Assembly: GCA_016177705.1 (NCBI GenBank)
Contig: JACOUT010000010.1
Location: 186,001 to 250,000, forward strand
DNA: 64,000 nt
Source of the DNA: Deltaproteobacteria bacterium
GTDB lineage: Bacteria > Myxococcota > UBA727 > VGSZ01
Reading direction: 5' to 3'
Shown: positions 45,483-55,505 of the stretch, one piece after another
Layout: each line of letters opens with the position of its first letter
Position numbering within the stretch: position 1 is the first letter of the stretch
The notes under the pieces: model-generated
Told to the model about the DNA's origin: nothing
The model's input: the letters and a program-made list of their open reading frames with translations, nothing else
Database searches by the model: none
Translations under genes and position numbers: made by a program

Positions 45483-47588
45483 ATGACGGTCGCCGAACGC
45501 CAGCGCTCTCTGCGCACCACGGTGCTCACGGGCGTGCTCACCACGTTCGGTGTGCTGACGGTGGTCATCGCGGTCGGCCTGGCCGCCATCTTGAAGAGCC
45601 GCCTCGAGACCGACCTGACGGCGCGCGCCAAGGTGCTCGGGCGCGCCTTGCAGGAGTCGGCCGAGGTCAGCGTGGGCGCCGGCACCGACAACCGCAAGCT
45701 GGTCGAGCGCGGCCTCGAGTGGTTGACCACGCTCGGCGGCGAGCTGGTGCACATCGTGGTGCTCAAACCGGACGGCAGGACCGCCATCGCCGGCGTCGCC
45801 AAGGACGGCATCCTGCCGGTGGAGGTGCTGCAGGACGCCGCCGACAAGCCGGCCGGCTTCCTCGAGGTGCGGGTCGACGTGGTGCTCGCCTCCACCGAGA
45901 AGCCCGCCGTGCCCGACGACCCGCTCGACGCCATCGCCGCCGAGGAGGGCGCGGTCGCCAAAGGCGATCCCATAGTGCGCGTCGTGCTCTCGGGCGCCGC
46001 CACGCTGTTGCAGCAGACGCTGGCGGTAATGTTGACCGGCGTTTTGCTCGGGCTCATCGCCATCGTGGCGCTGTGGAGCATCGCCGACCTGGCGTTTCGT
46101 CGCATCGCGCCGGCGCTCGAGCAGGCGCGGCGCATGGCGCAGGGCGACTTCTCGCAGGGCGTGGGCACCGCCGAATTCCGTGAGCTGTCCGGCTTGTTCG
46201 AGGCGCTCGACGCCATCAGCCAGTCCTTGTCGTCGATGCTGGCGGGCGTGCGCGGCCTCGGCGACGAGGTCGGCGGCGCGGTCGAGCGCATCAAGGCCGC
46301 GGCCACCTCGCTGCGCACCGGCTCCGATCAGGGCACGCGCGCCGTCAGCGTCACCGAGGGCGCGGTGGCGGCCATGGCCAAGGGTGTCGACGAGAGCTCG
46401 CGACGGCTGACCGACATGGCCACCACCGCCGATGCCTCCTCGCGCGACACCGACACCATCGAGCGCACCAACGCCTCCACCGGCGAGGCGGTGCGCGCGT
46501 TGCGCGGCGAGGTCGACCGCCACGCCAAGAGCCTGGCGGTCATCGGCGAGCGCGTGCAGGCGCTCTCCAAGGACGCGCGCGCGGTGGGCGACGCCTCCGA
46601 GGCGGCCCGCGCCGCCGCCACCCGCATGCAGCGCACCAGCGCCGACGGCGTCTTGCACTCGCGCCAGGCGGTGCAGCTCGCCGACGACGCCATGCGCGAC
46701 ACCAACGTCGGCGGCAAGGCCATCGAGGACGCGGTGGCGCGCATCCAGGACATCGCCAAGCACGCCGCCACCATGGAGGGCAGCCTGCGCGCGCTCACCG
46801 ACGGCGTCGAGGGCATGACGCCGGTGCTCGGCGCCATCGCCGACGTGACCAGCCGCACCAGCCTGCTCGCGCTCAACGCCGGCATCATCGCCGCGCAGGC
46901 GGGGGAGCGCGGCGCCGCCTTCCAGGTCGTCGTCGACGAGCTGAAGAGCCTGGCCTCGCGCACGGCGCAGCTCACCGCCACGGTCGAGCAGCGGGTGCGC
47001 ACCGTGCTCGAGCAGCGTGGGCGTACCGACGAAGCGGCGGTGGCGCTGCGCCAGGTGGTGCAGACCTCCATCGAGGACGCGCACCGCGCCGGCAGCGCGC
47101 TAGAGGCCATCCGCGCCTCCACCGCGCAGAGCCAGTCGATGAGCTCGGGCACCGCGCTCGCGCTCGGCGGCCAGGAGCAGGACGTGCAGGAGACGCTGGT
47201 GCGCGTCGACGTGCTCGAGGCTGCCGGACGCAGCGTGGAGGGTACGGCGCGCGCGCTGGTGGAGGAGATGCGCGTGTTGCAGGACGTGGCCGACCGCGTG
47301 GCCACCGTGTCCGACGACGTGGCGCGCGCCTCACGTGAGCAGGGCGAGCTGGCGCAGCGCGTCGGCCAGGTGCTCGGCCTGGTGTCGCGCCAGGTGCGCG
47401 AGCTGTCCTCGAGCCAGGCCGAGCAGCACACCGACGTGGTGCGCGTCGAGCGCAGCTTGGCCGAGATCCGCCGCTTCAGCGAAGACGCCCGCGTGGGCGC
47501 CCAGCAGCTCGAGGGTGTGGTCGAGCGGGTGCGACAGAAGACCACCGGTCTGGCCGAGGCGCTGCACCGCTTCCGCACCCGGGCGTGA
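45483..47588 (+). CDS. Methyl-accepting chemotaxis-type receptor with degenerate signalling tip
   Basis: 701 residues from ATG 45483, about 10 nt after 'aatacc', a possible -10 box; the open frame begins 39 nt earlier. Helix 'LTGVLTTFGVLTVVIAVGLAA', a periplasmic region of about 140 residues, then helix 'VMLTGVLLGLIAIVALW', a HAMP-like stretch and a long coiled coil. The signalling tip reads 'TSRTSLLALNAGIIAAQAGE' where receptors usually have QTNLLALNAAIEAARAGE. The conserved Glu of AAIEAA is replaced, so coupling to CheA/CheW may differ. No che genes are in the window. Confidence 0.82.
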   Translation: MTVAERQRSLRTTVLTGVLTTFGVLTVVIAVGLAAILKSRLETDLTARAKVLGRALQESAEVSVGAGTDNRKLVERGLEWLTTLGGELVHIVVLKPDGRTAIAGVAKDGILPVEVLQDAADKPAGFLEVRVDVVLASTEKPAVPDDPLDAIAAEEGAVAKGDPIVRVVLSGAATLLQQTLAVMLTGVLLGLIAIVALWSIADLAFRRIAPALEQARRMAQGDFSQGVGTAEFRELSGLFEALDAISQSLSSMLAGVRGLGDEVGGAVERIKAAATSLRTGSDQGTRAVSVTEGAVAAMAKGVDESSRRLTDMATTADASSRDTDTIERTNASTGEAVRALRGEVDRHAKSLAVIGERVQALSKDARAVGDASEAARAAATRMQRTSADGVLHSRQAVQLADDAMRDTNVGGKAIEDAVARIQDIAKHAATMEGSLRALTDGVEGMTPVLGAIADVTSRTSLLALNAGIIAAQAGERGAAFQVVVDELKSLASRTAQLTATVEQRVRTVLEQRGRTDEAAVALRQVVQTSIEDAHRAGSALEAIRASTAQSQSMSSGTALALGGQEQDVQETLVRVDVLEAAGRSVEGTARALVEEMRVLQDVADRVATVSDDVARASREQGELAQRVGQVLGLVSRQVRELSSSQAEQHTDVVRVERSLAEIRRFSEDARVGAQQLEGVVERVRQKTTGLAEALHRFRTRA

Positions 47589-47684
47589 CGCCGCTCGCAG
47601 ATCGCGCGCGTCGAATGCGCGTTGTTCCCTGAGCGTCCTACCGTTCCGGCAAAAGGCTACGATGCCCTAGATGGCGAAGCACTG

Positions 47685-48938
47685 ATGGCGAACCCACTCG
47701 CCTGGCTCCCCTATCACGGTGACCGCGCCGCCCGCCGCGCCTTGCTGCTGGGTGGCGCGCTGGTGCTCTCGTCGCTGGCGCACGTGGTGCTGCCGTTCGT
47801 GCGCCTGTCGAGCGTCGAGGCCGTGAGCGACGAGCCGATGGTGGTGACGCTGATGCCGCCGCCACCGATGCCGCTGCCCGAGGCCGAGGAGCTGGTGCCG
47901 ACGACGGACGAGGTCGACAGCGACGCGCCGGAGGTCGAGGACGAGCCGGCGCGCCTGCCGTCAGCACCCACACCGGAGGCGGTGACCAAGCCGGCCGAGC
48001 CCGTGGCCGAGCCGTCCCCCGAGCCGCCGCCCGAGCCCGTCGAGGAACCCACGCCCGCGCCGCCGGTGGAGCCGCCGCCCGTGCCGGCCGTCGACAACCC
48101 GGATGCCGCCAAGCGCCTTGCCGAGCTGGAGCGCCGCCGCGCCGAGCGCGCCGCCGAGCGCGAGCGTCGCCGCGCCGAGCGCGCCGCGCGCCGCAAGGCC
48201 GCGCTCGAGAAGGGGGCCGGCGGCAGAGCAGGCGGCGCGCCGCCTTCGGGCGAGTGGAAGACCGGCAAGCCCGACGCGGTCTACCTGTGCGGCGCCGACG
48301 ACAAGGGCACCGAGCTGTACGTCTCGCGAACGCGTTCGCTCGACGAGTGGATCCCCATCGTGCCCACGGTGTTCGCGGGCTTTCCTACCCGCCCGGGTAT
48401 CACCGGCTACCTCGACGACGTGCAGCTCATTCAGGCGCGCGACCGCAGCAAGATCCGCCGCATCGGCTTCGTCGAGCTGGCGCTGCCCAACGACGTCATG
48501 CAGATCGAGCTGGAGGAGCCGCGCGGCGTCAAGCTCGCCTTCGGCCGGCTCGATGCGCGCTGCTTGATCGGCTTCAAGTACGGCAGTCAGCTCTTTCCCA
48601 TCGTGCTGCTGCGTGCGCCCGCGCGCATCATCGACAAGCAGAACAACTCGGTGAGCGCGCTCGTCAACGTCACCCTGTTCAAGGACGCGTCGGTCGAGGT
48701 CACCGCCGCCGACGGGGCCGCGCTGCCTTTCTCCAGAGGTCGGGTCAAGAACGCGCGCGCCATCCAAGCCAACATCCAGGACCACTACGAGGCCGCGCGG
48801 CTGGCGCGCTCCATCGCCGACCTGTTCGGCATCGACTTCACGCCGAAGACCACGGGCGGCGCGGCCAGGAAGCGCGAGGTGCCCGCGCCGACCGGTCGCG
48901 CGCTCGCGCAGGGCAAGGCCAAGAAGGGCGAACCCTAG
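47685..48938 (+). CDS. TonB-like envelope protein with proline-rich spacer
   Basis: 417 residues from ATG 47685; an upstream 4-codon frame (MAKH, 47671-47685) ends in TGATG overlapping this ATG and may couple translation. One N-terminal membrane helix ('ALLLGGALVLSSLAHVVLPF') is followed by a Pro/Glu-rich spacer ('PAEPVAEPSPEPPPEPVEEP') and a very basic Arg-rich helix ('RRRAERAAERERRRAERAA'), as in TonB/TolA. The C-terminal about 210 residues ('KPDAVYLCGADDKGTELYV', 'LLRAPARIIDKQNN') are not a standard TonB domain. A TonB/TolA-type envelope role is inferred from layout only; exbB/exbD are not adjacent. Confidence 0.65.
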   Translation: MANPLAWLPYHGDRAARRALLLGGALVLSSLAHVVLPFVRLSSVEAVSDEPMVVTLMPPPPMPLPEAEELVPTTDEVDSDAPEVEDEPARLPSAPTPEAVTKPAEPVAEPSPEPPPEPVEEPTPAPPVEPPPVPAVDNPDAAKRLAELERRRAERAAERERRRAERAARRKAALEKGAGGRAGGAPPSGEWKTGKPDAVYLCGADDKGTELYVSRTRSLDEWIPIVPTVFAGFPTRPGITGYLDDVQLIQARDRSKIRRIGFVELALPNDVMQIELEEPRGVKLAFGRLDARCLIGFKYGSQLFPIVLLRAPARIIDKQNNSVSALVNVTLFKDASVEVTAADGAALPFSRGRVKNARAIQANIQDHYEAARLARSIADLFGIDFTPKTTGGAARKREVPAPTGRALAQGKAKKGEP

Positions 48939-48940
48939 CC

Positions 48941-49486
48941 ATGCAGCCGAGCGTCGCGCCGCGGTATCCTGGTGCCATGAACGTGCCCGCCTTCGCCGTC
49001 GCCGTGCCGCCCCGTGCGCGCCTGCGCGCGCTCGCCGGCATCGGCGAGGCGTGCGCCGCCAGCGCGGTGGCCACGCTGTTGGCCGTGACGGTGTCGGTGC
49101 TGGCGACGCTCGCCGCCACCAAGAGCGGCGACGTGGTGGCGCTCGGGCTCGGTTGCGCCTGCACCGTGGCGGCGCCGGCGCTCGCTATGATCGTGCACGG
49201 GCTCGACGCGCGCAGCGCCGGCCGCATCGTCGCCGGCGGCGCTCTCTTGGCGCCTGCCGCGGCGGTCTACTACCTGTTCGAGGATCCGCGCTGGCTGGTC
49301 GACGACGCCGTCATCGCTGCAGGGTTGGCGATGGTCGCCGCGCTCGCCGCGCTCGGCGCCTGGAAGCTCGAGCAGAAGCACGGGCTGTGGGGCTGGTGGC
49401 TGGTGGGCACGCCCTCGCTCGGCGCGCTCTGGCTGATCGCGCACGAGCTGCGGCCGGCGCAGGTGTGGCTCGAGCTGCCCTGGTAG
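48941..49486 (+). CDS. Four- or five-helix membrane protein of unknown function
   Basis: 181 residues from ATG 48941; ATG 48977 ('MNVPAFAVAV', 169 residues) is also plausible because 'tatcct' lies just upstream. The hydrophobic helices are 'ASAVATLLAVTVSVLATLAA', 'VALGLGCACTVAAPALAMIV', 'IVAGGALLAPAAAVYYLF', 'AAGLAMVAALAALGAW' and 'WWLVGTPSLGALWLIA'. No motif indicates transport or enzyme activity. It follows the TonB-like gene by 2 nt and converges on the acyl-CoA dehydrogenase gene. Confidence 0.7.
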   Translation: MQPSVAPRYPGAMNVPAFAVAVPPRARLRALAGIGEACAASAVATLLAVTVSVLATLAATKSGDVVALGLGCACTVAAPALAMIVHGLDARSAGRIVAGGALLAPAAAVYYLFEDPRWLVDDAVIAAGLAMVAALAALGAWKLEQKHGLWGWWLVGTPSLGALWLIAHELRPAQVWLELPW

Positions 49487-49495
49487 CCGCGACGC

Positions 49496-51298
<1,803 letters not shown>

Positions 51299-51350
51299 GG
51301 TCGCTCCGCGGCGCCGCTGCGCCGCCGAGCAGCATAGCGCCGATCCGTTG

Positions 51351-53357
51351 CTAGCAGCCGCCCGCGATGAAACCGGGCGGCACGCAGGAGTCGGCGAAGG
51401 TCACGCACCGCTGCGTGGCCGGGTCGAGCGCGCGCGTCTCGACGGTGAGACACTCCTCGACGCACCAGCCCGAGCACACCAGCGCGGCGCTGCTCGGATC
51501 GTCGAGGCAGACATCGGGGTGGAAGCGGCAGGTGCCGGTGACGCCGCAGTCGCCGTCCGCCAGGCACAGGGCGCCGGGCGCGGGGTCCGCCGGCACGCAC
51601 TGGCTCCAGCAGCCGCCGGTGGCGTCGTCGGGGTTCTGCAGGCAGACGTCGAGCTCGATGGCGCAGCGCTCGCCGGGCGCGCACTGGTCGTCGGTCTGGC
51701 ACAGGCCGCTCGGACCGACGGGCACGCAGGTGCCGGGGCAGGCGACCAGGTTGCTGGCGCCGTCGCACTGCGTGAAGTCGCAGAAGGAGCCGAAGCCGCA
51801 CTCCTGGTCCGAGTAGCAGCTACCGCCTGCCCAGGCGCACACGTTCTCGACGTAGCAGGCGGCGTCGCACGGCGCGGGCGGCGCCGGGTCGGTGCCGGGC
51901 GGCGGTTCGGGTTGGCCGGGGCAGACCTCACAGACGCTGACCTCGATGCACGCCTGGCCCGAGGGGCAGTCGGCGTCGATGCTGCACGCCAGGGGCGGCG
52001 GCGGTCCGTCGACGCAGCGGCCCTCGGCATAGCAGGGCGCGGCGCAGCCGAAGCCGCTCGACGGATCGCAGGGCGGGCAGCTCTCCACCCACGCGCAGTG
52101 CTGGCCCTGCAGACAGTCGCCGTCGACCTGGCACAGGCCGGCGCGCGGCACGCACACCGGGACCATGGGCGCCTCGCAGCCGCAGTTCGGATCTTCCGGC
52201 AGACAGTCGCACGGCATGCCGGCGCTCTCGGTCAGCTCGCAGCGCGGGTCGTTGGCGCACAGCTCGGGCGGCAGCTGGTAGCACGACGTCGCCGAAGGCA
52301 CGCACCAGCCGCGCTCGTTCCAGCACTCCTCGTAGCAGACGTCGCCGCCGCCGTCGGGCGAGGGCTCGCAGCCGCTGCCGCACACCACCGAGGGCTGGCA
52401 CACCTCGCCGGCGCCGCAGTCGACGTCGGAGAGGCAAGTGCCGTCACTGACGCGAGGCACACACACCACCTCGTTGGTCGGCGGCGGCGGCGCCGGGTCG
52501 GTGGCGTCGCACGGCTGGCAGTTGCCCGCGGCGTCGCACACCTCGCAGCGCACGCCCTCGCCGCCCGTGCCGCCGCTCGCGACCAGCTCGCAGTTGGGGT
52601 TTTGCAGGCAGGCGTCGACGCCGAGCGAGTAGCAGTCGTTGTCGGCGACGCAGCGCGCCTGTGACACGCAGTCGTCGCACGCGCCGGTCGCGGGGTCGCA
52701 CGCGCACGGCTCCTCGACGAGCGTGCAGCCGGGCGTGGCAAGGCATTGATCGGGGAACAGGTCGCGGCAGTAGTCGACGACGACGCACACCGGGTAGGGG
52801 CAGCCGTCGACGCCGACCTCGAAGGAGGGCTCGGTGCCGGGCGGGCAGGTGGGCAGCGCCACGTCGGCCTGGCCGCACGACGCGCTGATGCACACGCCGC
52901 TCGGCGCCACGGGCGCGGCGCCGCCGCCGGAGTCGGCGTCGCCCGAGGGCGCCTCCTCGGCGGGGCGGGCGTTGTCGAAGAAGGCGCAGAGCTGGCCGTC
53001 GGGGCAATCGGCGTCGGTGGAGCACGAGGTGGGGGCGTCGACGCAGCGGCCGTAGCAGACGGCGTCGCACTCGGTGCCGGCGGCGCAGCCGGGTGCCGCC
53101 TCGCAGTAGTTGGCGGTGTCGCAGCGCTGGCCGGCCGCGCACTCGCCGTCGGAGAAGCACAGCACCGGCTCTTGGTCCTCGACGCACTCGCAGATGGAGC
53201 AGCCGTCGCGGTTCTGCACATAGTCGTCGCACTGCACGTCGGGGCACAGCTCGTCGAGGTCGGGGCAGGGGGCCAGGTCGAAGGGGCAGTTGGCCGCGCC
53301 CGCGAGCACGAGCAGCGGCAACAGCGCGAGCGCGTGACGACAGCGAAGACCCTTCAT
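51351..53357 (-). CDS. Secreted, very cysteine-rich modular protein
   Basis: 668 residues from ATG 53357. A signal peptide ('ALALLPLLVLAGAANC') ends at a Cys, but the residues before it do not form a canonical lipobox. The mature protein consists of about 15 small modules such as 'CFSDGECAAGQRC', 'CSTDADCPDGQLC', 'CLSDVDCGAGEVC' and 'CQTDDQCAPGERC', all of a Cx3DxxCxxGxxC form, separated by Pro-rich linkers. These disulphide-rich units are common in myxobacterial surface proteins. No catalytic motif is seen. It is divergent from ssb across a 318-bp gap. Confidence 0.82.
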   Translation of the reverse strand: MKGLRCRHALALLPLLVLAGAANCPFDLAPCPDLDELCPDVQCDDYVQNRDGCSICECVEDQEPVLCFSDGECAAGQRCDTANYCEAAPGCAAGTECDAVCYGRCVDAPTSCSTDADCPDGQLCAFFDNARPAEEAPSGDADSGGGAAPVAPSGVCISASCGQADVALPTCPPGTEPSFEVGVDGCPYPVCVVVDYCRDLFPDQCLATPGCTLVEEPCACDPATGACDDCVSQARCVADNDCYSLGVDACLQNPNCELVASGGTGGEGVRCEVCDAAGNCQPCDATDPAPPPPTNEVVCVPRVSDGTCLSDVDCGAGEVCQPSVVCGSGCEPSPDGGGDVCYEECWNERGWCVPSATSCYQLPPELCANDPRCELTESAGMPCDCLPEDPNCGCEAPMVPVCVPRAGLCQVDGDCLQGQHCAWVESCPPCDPSSGFGCAAPCYAEGRCVDGPPPPLACSIDADCPSGQACIEVSVCEVCPGQPEPPPGTDPAPPAPCDAACYVENVCAWAGGSCYSDQECGFGSFCDFTQCDGASNLVACPGTCVPVGPSGLCQTDDQCAPGERCAIELDVCLQNPDDATGGCWSQCVPADPAPGALCLADGDCGVTGTCRFHPDVCLDDPSSAALVCSGWCVEECLTVETRALDPATQRCVTFADSCVPPGFIAGGC

Positions 53358-53675
53358 CCACCCACCTCGACGGACCTTGGCACCAACAGGCCCGAATTCC
53401 CTGCGGAATTCCAAGCAGATCGCGTGCCACCAGCGTCGCAGGCCAAGGCCGTGTTTCGCAAGGTCTTTCCCGACGGGAGCGGCGTCGGATCCGGCACTTG
53501 CTGCGACCTCGAGATCGCACCCTGCGGATCCCGGATCGCAAAAGGGCGGGCAGGCGACGGAGATCCCTGCGAGGGCGTTGCCGGCCGCGGCCGGTTGATC
53601 GATCCCCACACCGTCGGCGGATTGGCGTGTCGCCCCCGCCGGCGGAACCACAGGTACGAACACGGAGACGACGTC
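53358..53675. other. 318-bp divergent intergenic region between Cys-rich protein and ssb
   Basis: No credible gene. It holds the palindrome at 53394-53411 and, nearer ssb, the sequence 'cacggagacgacgtc' containing the ssb Shine-Dalgarno. Promoters for both divergent genes should lie here; I cannot place them with confidence. Confidence 0.5.
53394..53411. promoter_or_regulatory. Perfect palindrome GAATTCC-ctgc-GGAATTC
   Basis: Seven-bp perfect arms with a 4-bp spacer, in the divergent gap before the Cys-rich protein gene. AT-richer than its surroundings, it has operator-like size. It does not match the myxobacterial LexA box as I know it. Candidate regulator site only. Confidence 0.3.
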
Positions 53676-54140
53676 ATGGCAGCTGGAGTGAACAAGGTGA
53701 TCCTGGTCGGCAACCTCGGCAAAGACCCGGAGGTGCGCTACGTGCAGTCGGGCAACGCGGTGTGCACGCTGCGCCTGGCCGTGACCGAGCGACGCAAAGA
53801 CGGCGACCAGTGGAAGGATCACACCGAGTGGATGGACGTCGTCACCTTCGGCAAGACCGCGGAGAACGCCGGGCAGTACCTGCAGAAGGGCCGCCAGGTC
53901 TACGTCGAGGGGCGGCTGCAGACCCGCCAGTTCAAGGACAAGGAAGGCCACGACAAGTGGCGCACCGAGGTGGTGGCGAACCAGGTGCTGTTCCTCGGTG
54001 GCGGCGGTGAGCGCGGGGCCGGCGCGGGGCCGAAGAAGAGCGAGGGTGCGCGTCCGTCGTCGGGCGGGCCGCCGCCGGGTGACGATGCGCCGCCGCCGCC
54101 GGACAACAGCGGCTTCGTCGACGACGATCTGCCGTTCTAG
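53676..54140 (+). CDS. ssb: Single-stranded DNA-binding protein
   Basis: 154 residues from ATG 53676 with 'cggag' about 9 nt upstream. The OB fold begins 'NKVILVGNLGKDPEVRY' and continues with 'LRLAVTERRKDGDQW' and 'TEWMDVVTFGKTAENAGQYL'. A Gly/Pro-rich tail leads to the acidic tip 'DDDLPF', the conserved protein-binding end of SSB. It binds ssDNA as a tetramer and recruits replication and repair factors. Confidence 0.97.
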   Translation: MAAGVNKVILVGNLGKDPEVRYVQSGNAVCTLRLAVTERRKDGDQWKDHTEWMDVVTFGKTAENAGQYLQKGRQVYVEGRLQTRQFKDKEGHDKWRTEVVANQVLFLGGGGERGAGAGPKKSEGARPSSGGPPPGDDAPPPPDNSGFVDDDLPF

Positions 54141-54216
54141 CTTGCAGGCCTGACGGCATGGGGGGCCTGGACCATGCGGCCCGGGCGCCACGTGCAGCCC
54201 GGCGGTGACGGCTCGC

Positions 54217-54753
54217 TCAACTCGCCGCCACGCGATAGCGCACCTGCACGAGCCCGTTCGGCCACGAGCGCGTCTCGTCGAGCACCAGGCCCTTCTCCGG
54301 CAGCTCGCCGCCGAACAACGGGATGCCCTCGCCGAGCACGATCGGGATGATCGACAGCGTTAGCGCGTCGATCAACCCGGCGGCGAGGAACTGACGGACC
54401 GTCTGACCTCCGTCGACGTAGACGTGGCGCGTTCCCCATGTCGCCAGCGACTCCACGAGCTGCCGGACGGGGCCGGCGAAGCGCTCCTCACCGTGGTGCC
54501 CGTCGAGCGGCCGGTGGGTGAGCACAACGCAGCGCTTGCCCTGGTACGGCCACGGGTCGAAGCCGCACGCGACCTCCCAGGTGTTCCGGCCGATGGCCAG
54601 CGTGTCGACGGTGTCGAAGAAGCGCTGAAAGCCATAGTCCTCGCCCGCGTGCTCGACCCGCGCGAGCCAATCGATGGATCCATCCTTGCGCGCGATGTAG
54701 CCATCGAGGCTCATCGCCAGGAATGCCGAGCAGCGAGGACGATCCGCGGCCAT
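54217..54753 (-). CDS. DHFR/RibD-C-fold reductase family protein
   Basis: 178 residues from ATG 54753; ATG 54786 is the alternative and adds 11 residues. 'CSAFLAMSLDGYIARKDGS' opens the family fold, 'DTLAIGRNTWEV' and 'HVYVDGGQTVRQFLAAGLID' are the NADPH-binding strands, and 'LSIIPIVLGEGIPLFG' is the terminal signature. This matches the stand-alone 'dihydrofolate reductase family' (YyaP/YwjB type), not the true DHFR or the riboflavin RibD. The substrate is unknown. It is convergent with ssb. Confidence 0.85.
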   Translation of the reverse strand: MAADRPRCSAFLAMSLDGYIARKDGSIDWLARVEHAGEDYGFQRFFDTVDTLAIGRNTWEVACGFDPWPYQGKRCVVLTHRPLDGHHGEERFAGPVRQLVESLATWGTRHVYVDGGQTVRQFLAAGLIDALTLSIIPIVLGEGIPLFGGELPEKGLVLDETRSWPNGLVQVRYRVAAS

Positions 54754-54837
54754 GAAGCGGCCTAGCAGTTCCGGCCACGCTGCCAAGCGCGCGGACGCCA
54801 GCGACGCCGGCGGCTGATGCCGGGTCGTGCCACACCG

Positions 54838-55428
54838 TCAGCGCTGCTTGTCGAGCCGTTCCAAGATCGGCACTGCGACATGCCCGCCGATCGCGAGGAT
54901 CCAGCAGGCATTCATGACGCGCACGAGCCACGGCGCCGCCTCTTCGCGCAGCACCATCAACGCGATGATCGTGGCGATCGCCAACGTGGCGGCCACGGTC
55001 ACGCGCACGACGACGGTAGCGAGCGCGCCGCTGACGTCCGCGAGCGACAAGCGCGTGGCGCGCCACAGCGCCAGCGAGTAGCTGCTCGAGATCGCCATCG
55101 CCTTCCACCACCAGGGCTGTCGCGCCGCCTCGAACCACACGCCGACGAAGAACACCACCATGGTCGCCAACGCGGCCACCACGCCCGCGTAGGCGAGCAC
55201 GGACGCGCGCCGGTCGGCGGCGTCGGCGCAGACGATGGCCAGCATGCCGAAGATGCCGGTGACGATGGCGGTGTTGATCACCTTGGCCAGCGTCTCGCCG
55301 AACGGTTCGCCGCGCAGCACCGCGACGATGGCGATGAGCACGCCGACGCCCACCAGCACGAGCATCAAGCGCAGCAGCGCTTGTCGCATCGACGACAACG
55401 GAGGCGGCGGCGGGACTTCGGTGTTCAT
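54838..55428 (-). CDS. Membrane protein of unknown function
   Basis: 196 residues from ATG 55428. Five or six hydrophobic helices are visible, for example 'LMLVLVGVGVLIAIVAVL', 'IVTGIFGMLAIVCADAA', 'VVAALATMVVFFVGVW' and 'LAIATIIALMVLREEAA', ending in 'HVAVPILERLDKQR'. The N-terminus has a short run of prolines. I see no transporter signature. The gene stands alone between the DHFR-like gene and the monooxygenase-like gene on the same strand, with a gap of 77 nt upstream. Confidence 0.7.
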   Translation of the reverse strand: MNTEVPPPPPLSSMRQALLRLMLVLVGVGVLIAIVAVLRGEPFGETLAKVINTAIVTGIFGMLAIVCADAADRRASVLAYAGVVAALATMVVFFVGVWFEAARQPWWWKAMAISSSYSLALWRATRLSLADVSGALATVVVRVTVAATLAIATIIALMVLREEAAPWLVRVMNACWILAIGGHVAVPILERLDKQR

Positions 55429-55505
55429 GCTGTCAATGCTGGTGCGCCCGCTCGGCAGGAGCAAGCGAACGGCATCACGCCAACCCGAGCGCTGCCAAAC
55501 AGCGC

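Noticed and set aside
47671..47685. Four-codon ORF MAKH before the TonB-like gene
   Set aside because: Too short to support as a gene; mentioned only as possible translational coupling.
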